This document shows positions 22,393-30,632 of a stretch of 64,000 nt of DNA, in pieces. The notes beneath the pieces are model-generated. The model was given only the letters and a program-made list of their open reading frames with translations, was not told the origin of the DNA and searched no databases. Source of the DNA: Paraburkholderia sp. UYCP14C (GTDB lineage Bacteria; Pseudomonadota; Gammaproteobacteria; Burkholderiales; Burkholderiaceae); assembly GCF_004197395.1 (NCBI RefSeq), contig NZ_SELS01000010.1:1-64000 (forward strand), read 5' to 3'. How positions within the stretch are numbered: the stretch's first letter is position 1; each line of letters starts with the position of its first letter. The position numbers and the translations under genes were made by a program.

Positions 22393-23202
22393 TTATCTCC
22401 TGTTTTGCAGTGCCTGCAGTACGCCCAACTGACGAAGCATCGAAGCCGACATCTGCTGGGTTTGCAGATGCAGTTGCAGGACGTTGACGACTTGCTGGTT
22501 ATTGCCTGCAATCTGCAGCAACTGGGCGATCTGCCCGTTGCTGGGCGCGATGGTCTGGGTGGCGAGCCCAGCGGGTGTCTGCAGCGCGACGTTCACGCCG
22601 TTGCTGCCGAACGAAATGCCGGCCTTCACGGAGCCGCTCGAATTGCTGGCCGAGGCCGACGGCGCATTGGCGGTGCCCGTCAGCGTCACGGCGCTGTTGC
22701 TGAAGTCGATCAGCGCGGAGTTGGCGCCGCTGTTGCGATCGCCCGCGACCTGGGTGACCTGCGACACGCCGTTGACGCCGATGCTCTGGCCGCCGCGTGC
22801 CTGGGCATTCGGGTTGGCGCCCGAATCGTCCGCATGGCCGTGCGCGCCGCCGCTCACGCTCGCGAACGTGCTGACGGAGCTCGTGAGCTGGCCGCTGCCG
22901 TTCTGCACCGCGCTCAGCGACCCTTGCGCGAGCGCGCTCGCGCCGTTGGGCAGCTGCCATTGCGAAATGACGTTCAGCACGAAGCCGGAGATCATCGTCG
23001 CGCCGGCGTATTTGCCGGTCTGGGTCGCGAGCACGTCGTCGCCGACGAGCTGCACCCGCAGCGGCGCGGCGCCCGGCTCGGGCGGTATCGAAAGTTCGGG
23101 GGCCGGTGGCGAGGCGGCGCCCTCCGAAGCATGGGCAACGCTGCTTGCGCCGCAAGCGATGGCGCAGAGCACGAACCCAAGCTGTGTGAAGTGTGACTTC
23201 AT
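22393..23202 (-). CDS. fapE: Exported FapE-like protein
   Basis: 269-aa exported protein with a signal peptide ending near AHA (about 25). Residues 50-90 (LVGDDVLATQTGKYAGATM and VISQWQLPNG) look like the conserved N-terminal element of FapE-type proteins. The middle is Ser/Gly/Asn-rich, and the C-terminus (about 228-269) is Gln/Leu-rich and predicted helical. No Fap-type GN repeats are seen. It starts 7 bp after the C39-like gene, so coupled expression is likely. In Pseudomonas FapE is a minor fibre component. The assignment rests mainly on position and size. Confidence 0.62.
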   Translation of the reverse strand: MKSHFTQLGFVLCAIACGASSVAHASEGAASPPAPELSIPPEPGAAPLRVQLVGDDVLATQTGKYAGATMISGFVLNVISQWQLPNGASALAQGSLSAVQNGSGQLTSSVSTFASVSGGAHGHADDSGANPNAQARGGQSIGVNGVSQVTQVAGDRNSGANSALIDFSNSAVTLTGTANAPSASASNSSGSVKAGISFGSNGVNVALQTPAGLATQTIAPSNGQIAQLLQIAGNNQQVVNVLQLHLQTQQMSASMLRQLGVLQALQNRR

Positions 23203-23209
23203 GGCGGGT

Positions 23210-23923
23210 TCAGAACATGTCTGCCTTGTTCAAGCCGTACTCGAAAAAGGGAGTCGCGGCGGTGCCGGCCGCCAGCGCGGCGGCGCGCAGCTTCAGCGCG
23301 AGCGACTCGTTGTCCTGCAACAGCGGTGAATCCTCCCTGAAGGGTTTGCCGAGGACCGCGAACACGAGGCCGTTCCAGGTCTTCGCGAAGTCCTCTTCGA
23401 GCACGATGCGATTGCCGAGCGCCGGATCCGCGATGAACACGCGGCCGTCCTGCGCATGCTTGACGATCACGAAATGCTCGTAGCCGTCCATGTTCATCAG
23501 GACCATCACGGGGATCTGCAGATGGTGGAGCGCGTCGACGTTGACGCGAAAGCCGCGGCCGCGCAGTCCGATGGTTTCGACGAAGTGCTTCATGTCGAGC
23601 ATCGAGAAGCCGTTCTTGACGACGACTTCGGGCGTCGAGAAGACCATCATCCGGCGAATCAGTTCGGTCTCCGGAATATCGATGCCGTAGCCGTACTTGA
23701 GGAGGGTGGCGAGCGCCGCCGCGCCGCAGCTGTAGTCGAGCTGCTGACTGACGATGTGGTTGTAGCGCAGGTCCTTCATCGAGCGGACCGTCTTCGTCAA
23801 TGGCACGCCGGCGAACGTGGACGTGTCGATGCTCGACTGTGCGGCGGCGTGACCCGCGCACAGCACACAGCCTGCCAGCGCTACGGCGAACGGTAGCGCC
23901 GGGAACCCCTCGAACCCGGTCAT
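23210..23923 (-). CDS. fapD: FapD-like C39-family peptidase
   Basis: 237-aa exported C39-type cysteine peptidase with a signal peptide ending at about residue 29 (GHAAA). Catalytic residues are intact: Cys66 in QLDYSCGAAALATLL, with Gln61 as oxyanion residue, His150 in GYEHFVIVK, and Asp166 in FIADPALGN. C39 domains usually belong to bacteriocin ABC exporters; here there is no transporter or ATPase domain, as in FapD, which is required for Fap secretion. GGGAG precedes the ATG. The gene lies between the major repeat protein and the FapE/FapF-like genes, as in Pseudomonas fap operons. Confidence 0.85.
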   Translation of the reverse strand: MTGFEGFPALPFAVALAGCVLCAGHAAAQSSIDTSTFAGVPLTKTVRSMKDLRYNHIVSQQLDYSCGAAALATLLKYGYGIDIPETELIRRMMVFSTPEVVVKNGFSMLDMKHFVETIGLRGRGFRVNVDALHHLQIPVMVLMNMDGYEHFVIVKHAQDGRVFIADPALGNRIVLEEDFAKTWNGLVFAVLGKPFREDSPLLQDNESLALKLRAAALAAGTAATPFFEYGLNKADMF

Positions 23924-23942
23924 GCTGGTCTCCCACCCGATC

Positions 23943-23973
23943 CGCGCCGGCAGCTTCTGCGGCTGCCGGCGCG
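23943..23973 (-). promoter_or_regulatory. Intercistronic hairpin between fapC-like and fapD-like genes
   Basis: Perfect 12-bp stem (CGCGCCGGCAGC paired with its complement, 7-base loop) in the 105-bp gap. No T-run follows on the transcribed minus strand, so it is unlikely to be a simple terminator. It is well placed to protect the 3' end of an upstream mRNA fragment or to partly block transcription, which would let the subunit gene be expressed above the export genes. Confidence 0.7.
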
Positions 23974-24028
23974 CCCTTCCGACTGCTTCGTGGTTCTTCT
24001 GCTTGCCTGCGCCCGTCGCTTCGTCGGC

Positions 24029-25420
24029 TTACTTGCCGCTGTTCAGCGCCGCGATGGCAAGGCCGTTGTGCTGCAGGTTGCCCGCGCCGCCGGCGATGTT
24101 CACGCCGATGTTGCCGGAGGCGCCTTTCAACGTATCGGCACCCAGACTCGCGGTGCCCTGGAATTGCCCGTGAACGGCCATCGTGGCGGATTGCGAGTTG
24201 TCGTCCGTCGCATCCATCGCGGTGGTCATCGCCTTGCCCGGCGAGGTCGTCGTCACTGCGCCGGCAAGCGCGTTGTCCTGCGCGTTGCCGATACCGGACG
24301 CGATGTTCACGCCGACGTTACCCGTCACACCCGACAGCGACCCGTTGCCGACCGACGCGTTCAGATTGAAGTTGTGGATCGTCGCGCTGCCGCCCGAGGA
24401 CTGCACGTTGAAGTCCTGCGCGTTGCCGAACACGTTGCCGACGTCGACCGAAGCGAGCGATACGTCGTTGCTCTGCGCGTTGTCGATGCCTTCCGCGATG
24501 TTGATGCCGAGGTTGCCCGACACGTTGCTGGCCGCGTTGGTGCCGGTGGTCGCGTTCAGTGTGCCGGCCGCCTGGTTGTTGATGTGCTGCGTGACCGTGC
24601 CGCGGGTCGTCACGTCGGTCGTCGTCATGCCTGCGTCGATGCCCCATGCGGCGCCGTACGCGTTGCTCGATGACGAGCTGCTACGCGAGTAGCCCGACGA
24701 TTGCTCGCCGACCATCGCATAGCCGGAGCCTTCGTTCGCCTTGAAGCCCCACGAACGGCTTTGCCCGGACGCTTCGCTCGCTTCGAAGCCGCCGGCGACG
24801 CCCGACGAGTTCGAGTAGCTCGATTCGCGATACCCGGCTTGCAGGCCGCCGTGGGCGTTGAACGAGCCGCTGCCGTGCGAGAACGTGTTGTGGTCCTGGT
24901 AGCTGTAGCTGCCGCCGATCGAGCCGCCCGCCGAGATATGGCCGCCCGAGTTCTGACTCGTGTGCGAGAAGCCGCCCGCGATGCCGGCTGCCTGCTGGCT
25001 CGTTTCATAGCCGCCGCTCGTCACGCTCGCGCTCCGGCTGCCGTACGCATAGCCGCCGGAGGCTTCGAAGCCCTGCGAGGCCGAGCTCGACGACGTATGG
25101 CTTTGCGTCGTGAATGCGAATGCCGCGCCGCCGCCTCTGACCGAGCTCCTGTTGTTGTTGATGGTCGTGGTCACGTTGCCGGTGGTATAGCTCTGCGCCT
25201 GCGGATCGAGCGTCGCGTTCACGTTGACCATCTGATTGTTGTTGATCACCGCGTCGGCAGTGCTGGAGACGTGCACGCAGCCAAACAGTCCGACCATACC
25301 TTCGACGCCGACCATCTCGCCGACGACCGTCGTATTGAACAGGTAGGCCTTCTGCGGCGCGGCAAGCACGCTGCCGGACGCGGCAACGAGAACGGCCGTG
25401 GCAATAAGAGTGCGCTTCAT
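24029..25420 (-). CDS. fapC: Major Fap-like amyloid repeat protein (FapC-like)
   Basis: 463-aa exported protein with a signal peptide cut near VLA/AP (20). A Ser/Gly/Tyr/His-rich low-complexity region spans about 92-260. Three repeats follow: GNLGINIAEGIDNAQSN (302-318), GNVGVNIASGIGNAQDN (367-383) and GNIGVNIAGGAGNLQHN (436-452), spaced 65 and 69 residues. These match the Fap amyloid-core pattern G-N-hydrophobic-G-hydrophobic-N-xAxGxxNxQxN. It is the largest subunit and so the likely fibre former. The serine-rich insert is much longer than Pseudomonas FapC linkers. GGAG precedes the ATG. Confidence 0.82.
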   Translation of the reverse strand: MKRTLIATAVLVAASGSVLAAPQKAYLFNTTVVGEMVGVEGMVGLFGCVHVSSTADAVINNNQMVNVNATLDPQAQSYTTGNVTTTINNNRSSVRGGGAAFAFTTQSHTSSSSASQGFEASGGYAYGSRSASVTSGGYETSQQAAGIAGGFSHTSQNSGGHISAGGSIGGSYSYQDHNTFSHGSGSFNAHGGLQAGYRESSYSNSSGVAGGFEASEASGQSRSWGFKANEGSGYAMVGEQSSGYSRSSSSSSNAYGAAWGIDAGMTTTDVTTRGTVTQHINNQAAGTLNATTGTNAASNVSGNLGINIAEGIDNAQSNDVSLASVDVGNVFGNAQDFNVQSSGGSATIHNFNLNASVGNGSLSGVTGNVGVNIASGIGNAQDNALAGAVTTTSPGKAMTTAMDATDDNSQSATMAVHGQFQGTASLGADTLKGASGNIGVNIAGGAGNLQHNGLAIAALNSGK

Positions 25421-25445
25421 GATTCGCTCCGATACTTAAGTGTGG

Positions 25446-26123
25446 TCAGTTAAGAAAAGTGCCCGCCGGGGGACGGAGCACAAAACTGTTTGCCGTGGCA
25501 TTACCGGCGCCGGCTGCCTGGTTGATCTGCACGATTCCGCTGGCGTTGCGAAAGGCATCGCTGGAAATGCTTGCCTCGCGCACGCCGTGAATCGCGTTCG
25601 ACTGCCCCGGACTACCGTTTTTCGGGGCCGTCGCGGATAGCTCCCCATCCGAGACGGTCTCGACTCCGAGCGCCGCAGTCCCGATCTGGGTGCTGTTGCG
25701 CTGCAGATTCCCTGCTCCGGCCGACTGGTTCACCAGCACCGCGCCGGAAGTGTTCGAAAACGCATTGGCTTCGATCGACGCTCGCGCGCTCGTCACGTTC
25801 GCGGCCACCGACGCGCTTTGCACGCTCGCGTTCGCGTTGCCGAGCGCGGCGCCGTTGGTCACCGTGATCTGATTGGCTTGCGCGTTGTCGAGGCCAGCGG
25901 TTTCGTTGACCGTGAGCGCGCCCGTCGCGCCCATGCCCGCGCCGGCGCCGATCGTCGCGGTGGCGCCGACGACCGGCACCGCTTGCGACTGCGCGTGGGC
26001 CGCGCCGGCGACGAGCGCGGCGACCGCCATGCACAGGCACGTGCACACGCGCAGGGCCGGGCGGCCCGAAGCGACTCCGAGTAGTTGGAGCGATGGCAGC
26101 GAGAGGAGAAGGCGCGAGCTCAT
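25446..26123 (-). CDS. fapB: Smaller Fap-like amyloid repeat protein (FapB-like)
   Basis: 225-aa exported protein with a signal peptide ending at about AHA (44). It carries three repeats of the same type as its larger neighbour: GALTVNETAGLDNAQAN (68-84), GAVLVNQSAGAGNLQRN (127-143) and GIVQINQAAGAGNATAN (196-212), spaced 59 and 69 residues. By size and position before the larger repeat protein it resembles FapB, the proposed nucleator. The ATG behind GGAGG overlaps the upstream stop as ATGA, giving translational coupling. Confidence 0.78.
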   Translation of the reverse strand: MSSRLLLSLPSLQLLGVASGRPALRVCTCLCMAVAALVAGAAHAQSQAVPVVGATATIGAGAGMGATGALTVNETAGLDNAQANQITVTNGAALGNANASVQSASVAANVTSARASIEANAFSNTSGAVLVNQSAGAGNLQRNSTQIGTAALGVETVSDGELSATAPKNGSPGQSNAIHGVREASISSDAFRNASGIVQINQAAGAGNATANSFVLRPPAGTFLN

Positions 26124-26671
26124 TTCAGACCTCCGAGCGCGCCGCCGAGCACGTTCGACAGCGGCGCGAGCGAGCCCGTCACCGACGAACTGACCGTGCC
26201 GCCGACGCCCGCCGCCGGTCCGCCGATGCCGCCCGCGTTCAGCGGGATCGTGTTGCCGGTCGCCCTGCCGGAGAGGATCTGCGTGACGGCCTGCATGCCG
26301 GTGCCGCCGAGCGCGCCGCCCGCGGCGACGCCGGTCGAGCCATGCGCGTTCGTCAGATCGGAATCGCCGACGAGCGTCGCGATCGTCGGATCGAACGAGT
26401 TGGCGGGGAACGTGGTGGCGCGCACCGCGACCGGGTCCTGCTCGCGTGGCACGGGGACGAACGCGTCGCGCGGCGTGACGCTGCGCTCGACGATGATGTC
26501 GCCCGGATTGGCGACCTGCTCGGCATAGGCATGGCTCGCGAAGCAGGCGACGACGAGGACGCTGGCGAGGAGGGCGCTGCCGCCCAAAGCGGCGCGCGGC
26601 AAGACGGGAGCGTTGCTGAACGACGCCGCCGGCAGCCCGAGGGCGTGCGGCGTCTGGTGGTTCGTACTCAT
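26120..26671 (-). CDS. Exported Gly/Ala-rich protein of the amyloid-like operon
   Basis: 183-aa protein, not recognised by family. A hydrophobic stretch at about 31-48 ends in SHAYA, a likely signal-peptidase site at 50. Residues 60-100 are polar (VERSVTPRDAFVPVPREQDPVAVRATTFPANSF); residues 110-183 are Gly/Ala/Ser-rich with GG pairs and a C-terminal GGALGG. It lacks the GN repeats of the next two genes. An AGAAGGGA site precedes the ATG. It could be a chaperone or accessory like FapA, or a beta-type minor subunit. Confidence 0.7.
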   Translation of the reverse strand: MSTNHQTPHALGLPAASFSNAPVLPRAALGGSALLASVLVVACFASHAYAEQVANPGDIIVERSVTPRDAFVPVPREQDPVAVRATTFPANSFDPTIATLVGDSDLTNAHGSTGVAAGGALGGTGMQAVTQILSGRATGNTIPLNAGGIGGPAAGVGGTVSSSVTGSLAPLSNVLGGALGGLK

Positions 26672-26809
26672 GTCCCGGTCCCTTCTCTCTTGTTACTTGT
26701 GTCCCGCCGTCGTGGGGCGCGTTACCTGCCGCGCGACCACCGGTCCTGCATTGCCTGGTTATGTGCTGTTTGTGCTGTTTGTGCTTTTGGTGCTTTTGGC
26801 TCGCCGTGC

Positions 26810-27286
26810 TTACTTGCGCTGGTATGTCGCGACGTTGCCCTGGGCGGCGCGCGCGGCGTCGACGGGCACTGGCAGCGGCGAGGGCGGGGCGATCTCGTCC
26901 CACAACGTCACCTGGCTGCCGCCGCTTTGCATCAGCTGCGGCGTCGCGGCGACCATCAACATGCCGACCGCGCCGCCGCGTTGACGTGACAGCATCTGGT
27001 CATCGAGCGAAATATCGTTCACCGATGCAGCATCGGCGGCCGGGTTCGACGCGCCGGCGGCAATCTGGCTGTCGTCCTCCGCGGCAACCGGCGTGGTGGC
27101 TTGCAGGCTGGCGGAGGCGGGATCGATGGCTTCGTTGGAATCCGCCAGCGTGGCGGATCGAGCCGGGGCGGCTTGCGCTGTCGGGGTGCCGGCATTCGCC
27201 GGCAGGGTGCTGAACGCGAGGGCTGCGCAAATCGCTAGATACGGTGCGCCGCGGCTTATCAGATCGATGCGGAATGCGAGTCGCAT
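26810..27286 (-). CDS. Exported first-gene protein of the amyloid-like operon (possible FapA analogue)
   Basis: 158-aa protein with a signal peptide ending near ANA (32). Residues 33-90 are Ala/Thr/Asp-rich and probably disordered. Residues 92-130 hold a compact element, SLDDQMLSRQRGGAVGML, with a double-Gly motif, then VTLWDEIAPP. The size and first position fit FapA, which is described as a disordered chaperone, but similarity is not clear by eye. AGGGAG lies before the ATG, and the sigma-54 promoter sits about 30-45 bp upstream, so this is the operon's first gene. Confidence 0.7.
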   Translation of the reverse strand: MRLAFRIDLISRGAPYLAICAALAFSTLPANAGTPTAQAAPARSATLADSNEAIDPASASLQATTPVAAEDDSQIAAGASNPAADAASVNDISLDDQMLSRQRGGAVGMLMVAATPQLMQSGGSQVTLWDEIAPPSPLPVPVDAARAAQGNVATYQRK

Positions 27287-27313
27287 GATGTGTCTCCCTG
27301 GTGCACGCCTTTT

Positions 27314-27329
27314 AGCGAAACGTGTGCCA
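27314..27329 (-). promoter_or_regulatory. Sigma-54 promoter of the amyloid-like operon
   Basis: On the minus strand TGGCACACGTTTCGCT has the invariant GG-N10-GC spacing, a perfect TGGCAC -24 element and TCGC in place of TTGC at -12. The predicted transcript start is near 27303, about 17 bases before the first ATG and just ahead of its AGGGAG site. Two sigma-54 activators flank the operon. Confidence 0.78.
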
Positions 27330-27586
27330 TCGCTCGCAATCCATTGATACGTCTGGCGCTAACCAGCAGAAAGACAACTAATGCGTTCCAAATCAGGAAA
27401 AAACGTTGCAGCACTGAAACGGGTCAGCAGAAAATACCTATAATTCGTTAATCGGCAAGATCGGACTACCGTCGCGAGAACGCCACGAAAAGCGCTTCCA
27501 CTAATGTTTTATTTGTCGGCTGAATAATTCGCAATCGCCCGGTAATCCTTTATGGGTAAGGGGTCCATTGATTAAATTCGCATAAT

Positions 27587-27627
27587 TGTTTTCGAAGCGG
27601 CGCGCGTATAGTAAGCTCTCGAAAACA
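27587..27627. promoter_or_regulatory. Inverted repeat, candidate activator-binding site
   Basis: TGTTTTCGA at 27587-27595 and its exact complement TCGAAAACA at 27619-27627 are separated by 23 bases, so the arm centres are 32 bp (three helical turns) apart. A TATAGT element lies in the spacer. The distance to the sigma-54 promoter, about 280 bp, is in the usual enhancer range. The binding protein is not known. Confidence 0.5.
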
Positions 27628-27823
27628 GCTTCAGATTTAAAAAAGGCCCATATCAGGCCGTTTCAAACACACACGCCGCTTTCTTGGGGATCAGCTGTCC
27701 GCACGGAATGGAATGGCCGTTCGGGTTTTGCGATTCGCGAATCCCGGACGAGTCAGCGTGTCTGAACCGCAGTTTCAGGTGCATGCGTCGTCCTTAACGT
27801 TCGTTGACGAGAGGATCTGAATA

Positions 27824-29218
27824 ATGGAACCCGCAACGCGGCAACTGATTTACGTTTCGCGTGACCCGAGCGCGGAACTGAATACGCGTTTTCTGCAGCG
27901 CGGCTGGCATGTCGAAGTCGTGGGTTCGGCGCGCGATGCGCGCCGGGCGGTGCGCACCGGAACGGCAGCTGGCGGCCTGCTCGATTTGTCCAGTGATTTC
28001 CAGCCGCACGAAATCGCCGCTTTTGAATCCTGTTTGACCATGCCGAACGTCGGCTGGGTCGCTGCCACCACGCCTGGCCAACTGCAAGACGCCGCGTTGC
28101 GCCGGCTCGTGCGCGACTACTGTTTCGATTACGTGACGGTGCCATATTCGGGCGATCGTATCGTCGACTCGGTCGGTCATGCGTACGGCATGATCTCGCT
28201 GAGCGAAACGGCCTCGCACGATGGCTCGCAGGGCGCCGAGGGCGAGATGGTCGGTTCGTGCGACGCGATGCTCGCGCTGTTCCGCTCGATCCGCAAGGTC
28301 GCGATGACCGACGCGCCGGTGTTCATCTCCGGCGAATCGGGCACCGGCAAGGAGCTGACGGCGGTCGCGATTCACGAACGTTCGGCGCGGCGCAACGCGC
28401 CGTTCGTGCCGATCAATTGCGGCGCGATCCCCCCGCATCTTCTGCAATCGGAATTGTTCGGCTACGAGCGCGGTGCGTTCACGGGCGCGAACCAGCGCAA
28501 GATCGGCCGGGTCGAGGCGGCCAACGGCGGCACGCTGTTTCTCGACGAAATCGGCGATCTGCCGCTCGAAAGCCAGGCGAGCCTGTTGCGCTTCCTGCAG
28601 GAGCGCAAGGTCGAGCGGCTCGGCGGACATACCGCGATCGACGTCGACGTGCGCATCATTTCGGCCACGCACGTGGACATGACCGCGGCGATGATCGAAG
28701 GACGCTTCCGTTCCGACCTGTATCACCGCCTGTGCGTGCTGCAGATCGACGAGCCGCCGCTGCGCGCGCGCGGCAAGGATATCGAGTTGCTCGCGCGGCA
28801 CATGCTCGAACGTTTCAAGAAGGATGCGAGCCGGCGCCTCCGCGGCTTCGCGCCCGATGCGATCGCCGCACTGCATAACTACGGCTGGCCGGGCAACGTG
28901 CGCGAGCTGATCAACCGGGTGCGGCGCGCAATCGTCATGTCGGAGGGCCGCGCGATCACCGCGCGCGACCTGGAGCTTGCCGAATATGTCGAGATCGTGC
29001 CGGTGTCGCTCGCGCAGGCGCGCGAAGCGGCCGAGCGTCAGGCGATCGAGCTTGCGTTGCTGCGGCATCGCGGGCGGCTCGGAGACGCGGCGCAGGAACT
29101 CGGCATCTCGCGGGTGACGCTGTACCGGCTGCTGTGCTCGCACGGCATGCGACATATGGAAGGCGAGCCGATGTCGGCGCCGCACAGCGAATTGCCGGCG
29201 TCGGTGCAGCATCTGTAG
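27824..29218 (+). CDS. VpsR/BerB-like sigma-54-dependent activator, divergent from the amyloid-like operon
   Basis: 464-aa enhancer-binding protein, paralogous to the activator at the far end of the operon. The degenerate receiver-like domain (about 7-125) has GLLDLSS at the phospho-Asp position. The AAA+ domain has Walker A GESGTGKE (170-177), GAFTGA (217-222) and LFLDEIG; a Fis-type helix-turn-helix contains RLGDAAQELGISRVTLYRLL. The GAFTGA loop is intact, so it should activate sigma-54. It probably drives the divergent operon. Its own promoter was not identified with confidence. Confidence 0.92.
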   Translation: MEPATRQLIYVSRDPSAELNTRFLQRGWHVEVVGSARDARRAVRTGTAAGGLLDLSSDFQPHEIAAFESCLTMPNVGWVAATTPGQLQDAALRRLVRDYCFDYVTVPYSGDRIVDSVGHAYGMISLSETASHDGSQGAEGEMVGSCDAMLALFRSIRKVAMTDAPVFISGESGTGKELTAVAIHERSARRNAPFVPINCGAIPPHLLQSELFGYERGAFTGANQRKIGRVEAANGGTLFLDEIGDLPLESQASLLRFLQERKVERLGGHTAIDVDVRIISATHVDMTAAMIEGRFRSDLYHRLCVLQIDEPPLRARGKDIELLARHMLERFKKDASRRLRGFAPDAIAALHNYGWPGNVRELINRVRRAIVMSEGRAITARDLELAEYVEIVPVSLAQAREAAERQAIELALLRHRGRLGDAAQELGISRVTLYRLLCSHGMRHMEGEPMSAPHSELPASVQHL

Positions 29219-29553
29219 ATGGCGGGCGAGCGGCGAGGCTGGCGACGCGGTATATGAATGTGAAGGCGCGTCGCTGCGAGACTCGCGGCTCTGCCGGTTT
29301 GAATCGGTTGGCTGCACGATTCGGGCACGGCGATTCCATCCGGCCAGCGCCGCCTCGAAGCGCGGATGCGTGAGCGTGTCGCCGCTCCTAGATCGTGTCC
29401 CGCGGTCTTTTCCGTTCCGTCTGAATTCCCCCTCGATATTTCCCATGTGGCGCGCCCTGCCCAGGCGGCGTCCGGTCACGCTTGCTAGAATCCGGATTTG
29501 CTCAATTCCGTGAGCGCACCCGATCGGGTTCGCGCCGCGTCGAAGGAAACCGC
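29219..29553 (+). promoter_or_regulatory. Gap before thyA with an extended -10 promoter
   Basis: 335 bases without a convincing gene. Near its end TGCTAGAAT (29483-29491) is an extended -10 element; no good -35 is present, which is usual for that class. Transcription would start about 55 bases before the thyA ATG. Nothing else was recognised. Confidence 0.5.
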
Positions 29554-30525
29554 ATGAAACAATACCTGGACCTCGTCCGCACGATTCTCGACACCGGCAC
29601 GTGGCAGGAAAACCGCACCGGCATCCGCACCATCAGCATGCCCGGCGCGATGCTGCGCTTCGATCTGCAGCAAGGCTTTCCCGCGGTCACGACGAAGAAG
29701 CTCGCGTTCAAGTCGGCGATCGGCGAGTTGGTCGGGTTCCTGCGTGCTTCGCGCAGCGCCGCGGATTTCCGCGAGCTCGGCTGCAAGGTATGGGACGGCA
29801 ACGCGAACCAGAACGCGCAGTGGCTCGCCAATCCGTATCGCGAGGGCCCGGATGATCTCGGTGACGTCTACGGCGTGCAATGGCGCAAGTGGCCGGCCTA
29901 CAAGGTGCTCGACGCCAGCGCGAGCGCGCAGCTCGCCGACGCGCAGGCGCGCGGCTTCCGCGTGATCACGCAGTTCGACGAAGAAGGCCGCTCGAAGGTG
30001 TTGCTTTACAAGGCGATCGACCAGTTGCGCCAGTGTCTCGACACGATCATGCAGAACCCCGCCGATCGTCGGATTCTGTTCCATGCCTGGAATCCGGCCG
30101 TGCTCGATCAGATCGCGCTGCCGGCCTGCCATCTGCTGTACCAGTTTCTGCCGAACGTTACGCGCCGCGAAATTTCGCTGTGCCTGTATATCCGCAGCAA
30201 CGACGTCGGGCTCGGCACGCCGTTCAATCTGACCGAGGGTGCGGCGCTGCTGCATCTGGTCGGACGCCTGACGGGTTATACGCCGCGCTGGTTCAGCTAT
30301 TTCATCGGCGATGCGCACATCTACGAGAATCAGCTCGACATGCTGCATCACCAGCTCAAGCGCGAACCGTACGAGAGTCCGCGACTCGCGATTTCCGATC
30401 GCGTGCCCGACTACGCGAAGACCGGCGTGTACGAGCCGGAATGGCTGGAGAAAATCGAGCCGGCGGATTTCTCGCTGATCGGCTATCGACATCATGAGCC
30501 GCTGACGGCGCCGATGGCGATCTGA
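29554..30525 (+). CDS. thyA: Thymidylate synthase
   Basis: 323-aa enzyme that methylates dUMP to dTMP using methylene-tetrahydrofolate. [26 protein letters not shown] opens the protein. The catalytic Cys is in [10 protein letters not shown], and the dUMP loops are seen in [22 protein letters not shown] and [12 protein letters not shown]. It is longer than the 264-aa E. coli enzyme because of an insert around residues 85-140. The start was moved to the internal ATG. In folate metabolism it pairs with folA, from which it is separated by the amyloid-like locus. Confidence 0.97.
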   Translation: MKQYLDLVRTILDTGTWQENRTGIRTISMPGAMLRFDLQQGFPAVTTKKLAFKSAIGELVGFLRASRSAADFRELGCKVWDGNANQNAQWLANPYREGPDDLGDVYGVQWRKWPAYKVLDASASAQLADAQARGFRVITQFDEEGRSKVLLYKAIDQLRQCLDTIMQNPADRRILFHAWNPAVLDQIALPACHLLYQFLPNVTRREISLCLYIRSNDVGLGTPFNLTEGAALLHLVGRLTGYTPRWFSYFIGDAHIYENQLDMLHHQLKREPYESPRLAISDRVPDYAKTGVYEPEWLEKIEPADFSLIGYRHHEPLTAPMAI

Positions 30526-30570
30526 TGTCGGTGGGAGCGGGGCGGTAGCGTTCGTTCTCGTCAAAGAGGA

Positions 30571-30606
30571 AAAAGCCCCGCGATGGTGTGCATCGCGGGG
30601 CTTTTT
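30571..30606. terminator. Bidirectional terminator between thyA and the FecR-like gene
   Basis: AAAAGCCCCGCGATG / CATCGCGGGGCTTTT with a 5-base loop, T-run on both strands, between convergent genes. Confidence 0.93.
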
Positions 30607-30632
30607 CGTATCCAGGACGGTGGGTGAGCTGC

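Larger units (their letters stand above)
27287..27823. other. 537-bp AT-rich divergent control region
   Basis: Non-coding spacer between the amyloid-like operon (left, minus) and the second sigma-54 activator (right, plus). It is visibly richer in A/T than its flanks. It holds the sigma-54 promoter next to the operon, a 9-bp perfect inverted repeat about 280 bp from it, and several poly-A and poly-T tracts of the sort that aid DNA bending. No open frame looks coding. Confidence 0.75.

Noticed and set aside
23210-23923. C39 peptidase as part of a bacteriocin exporter
   Set aside because: No ABC or membrane domain, no small double-Gly bacteriocin gene, and a signal peptide is present. The neighbours fit Fap better.
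24029-26123. Curli (csg) or chaperone-usher fimbriae instead of Fap
   Set aside because: No CsgG, CsgE or CsgF-like protein, no usher and no PapD-like chaperone. The repeats are GN-type with NxQxN spacing, not the SxxxQxGxxNxAxxxQ curlin repeat.
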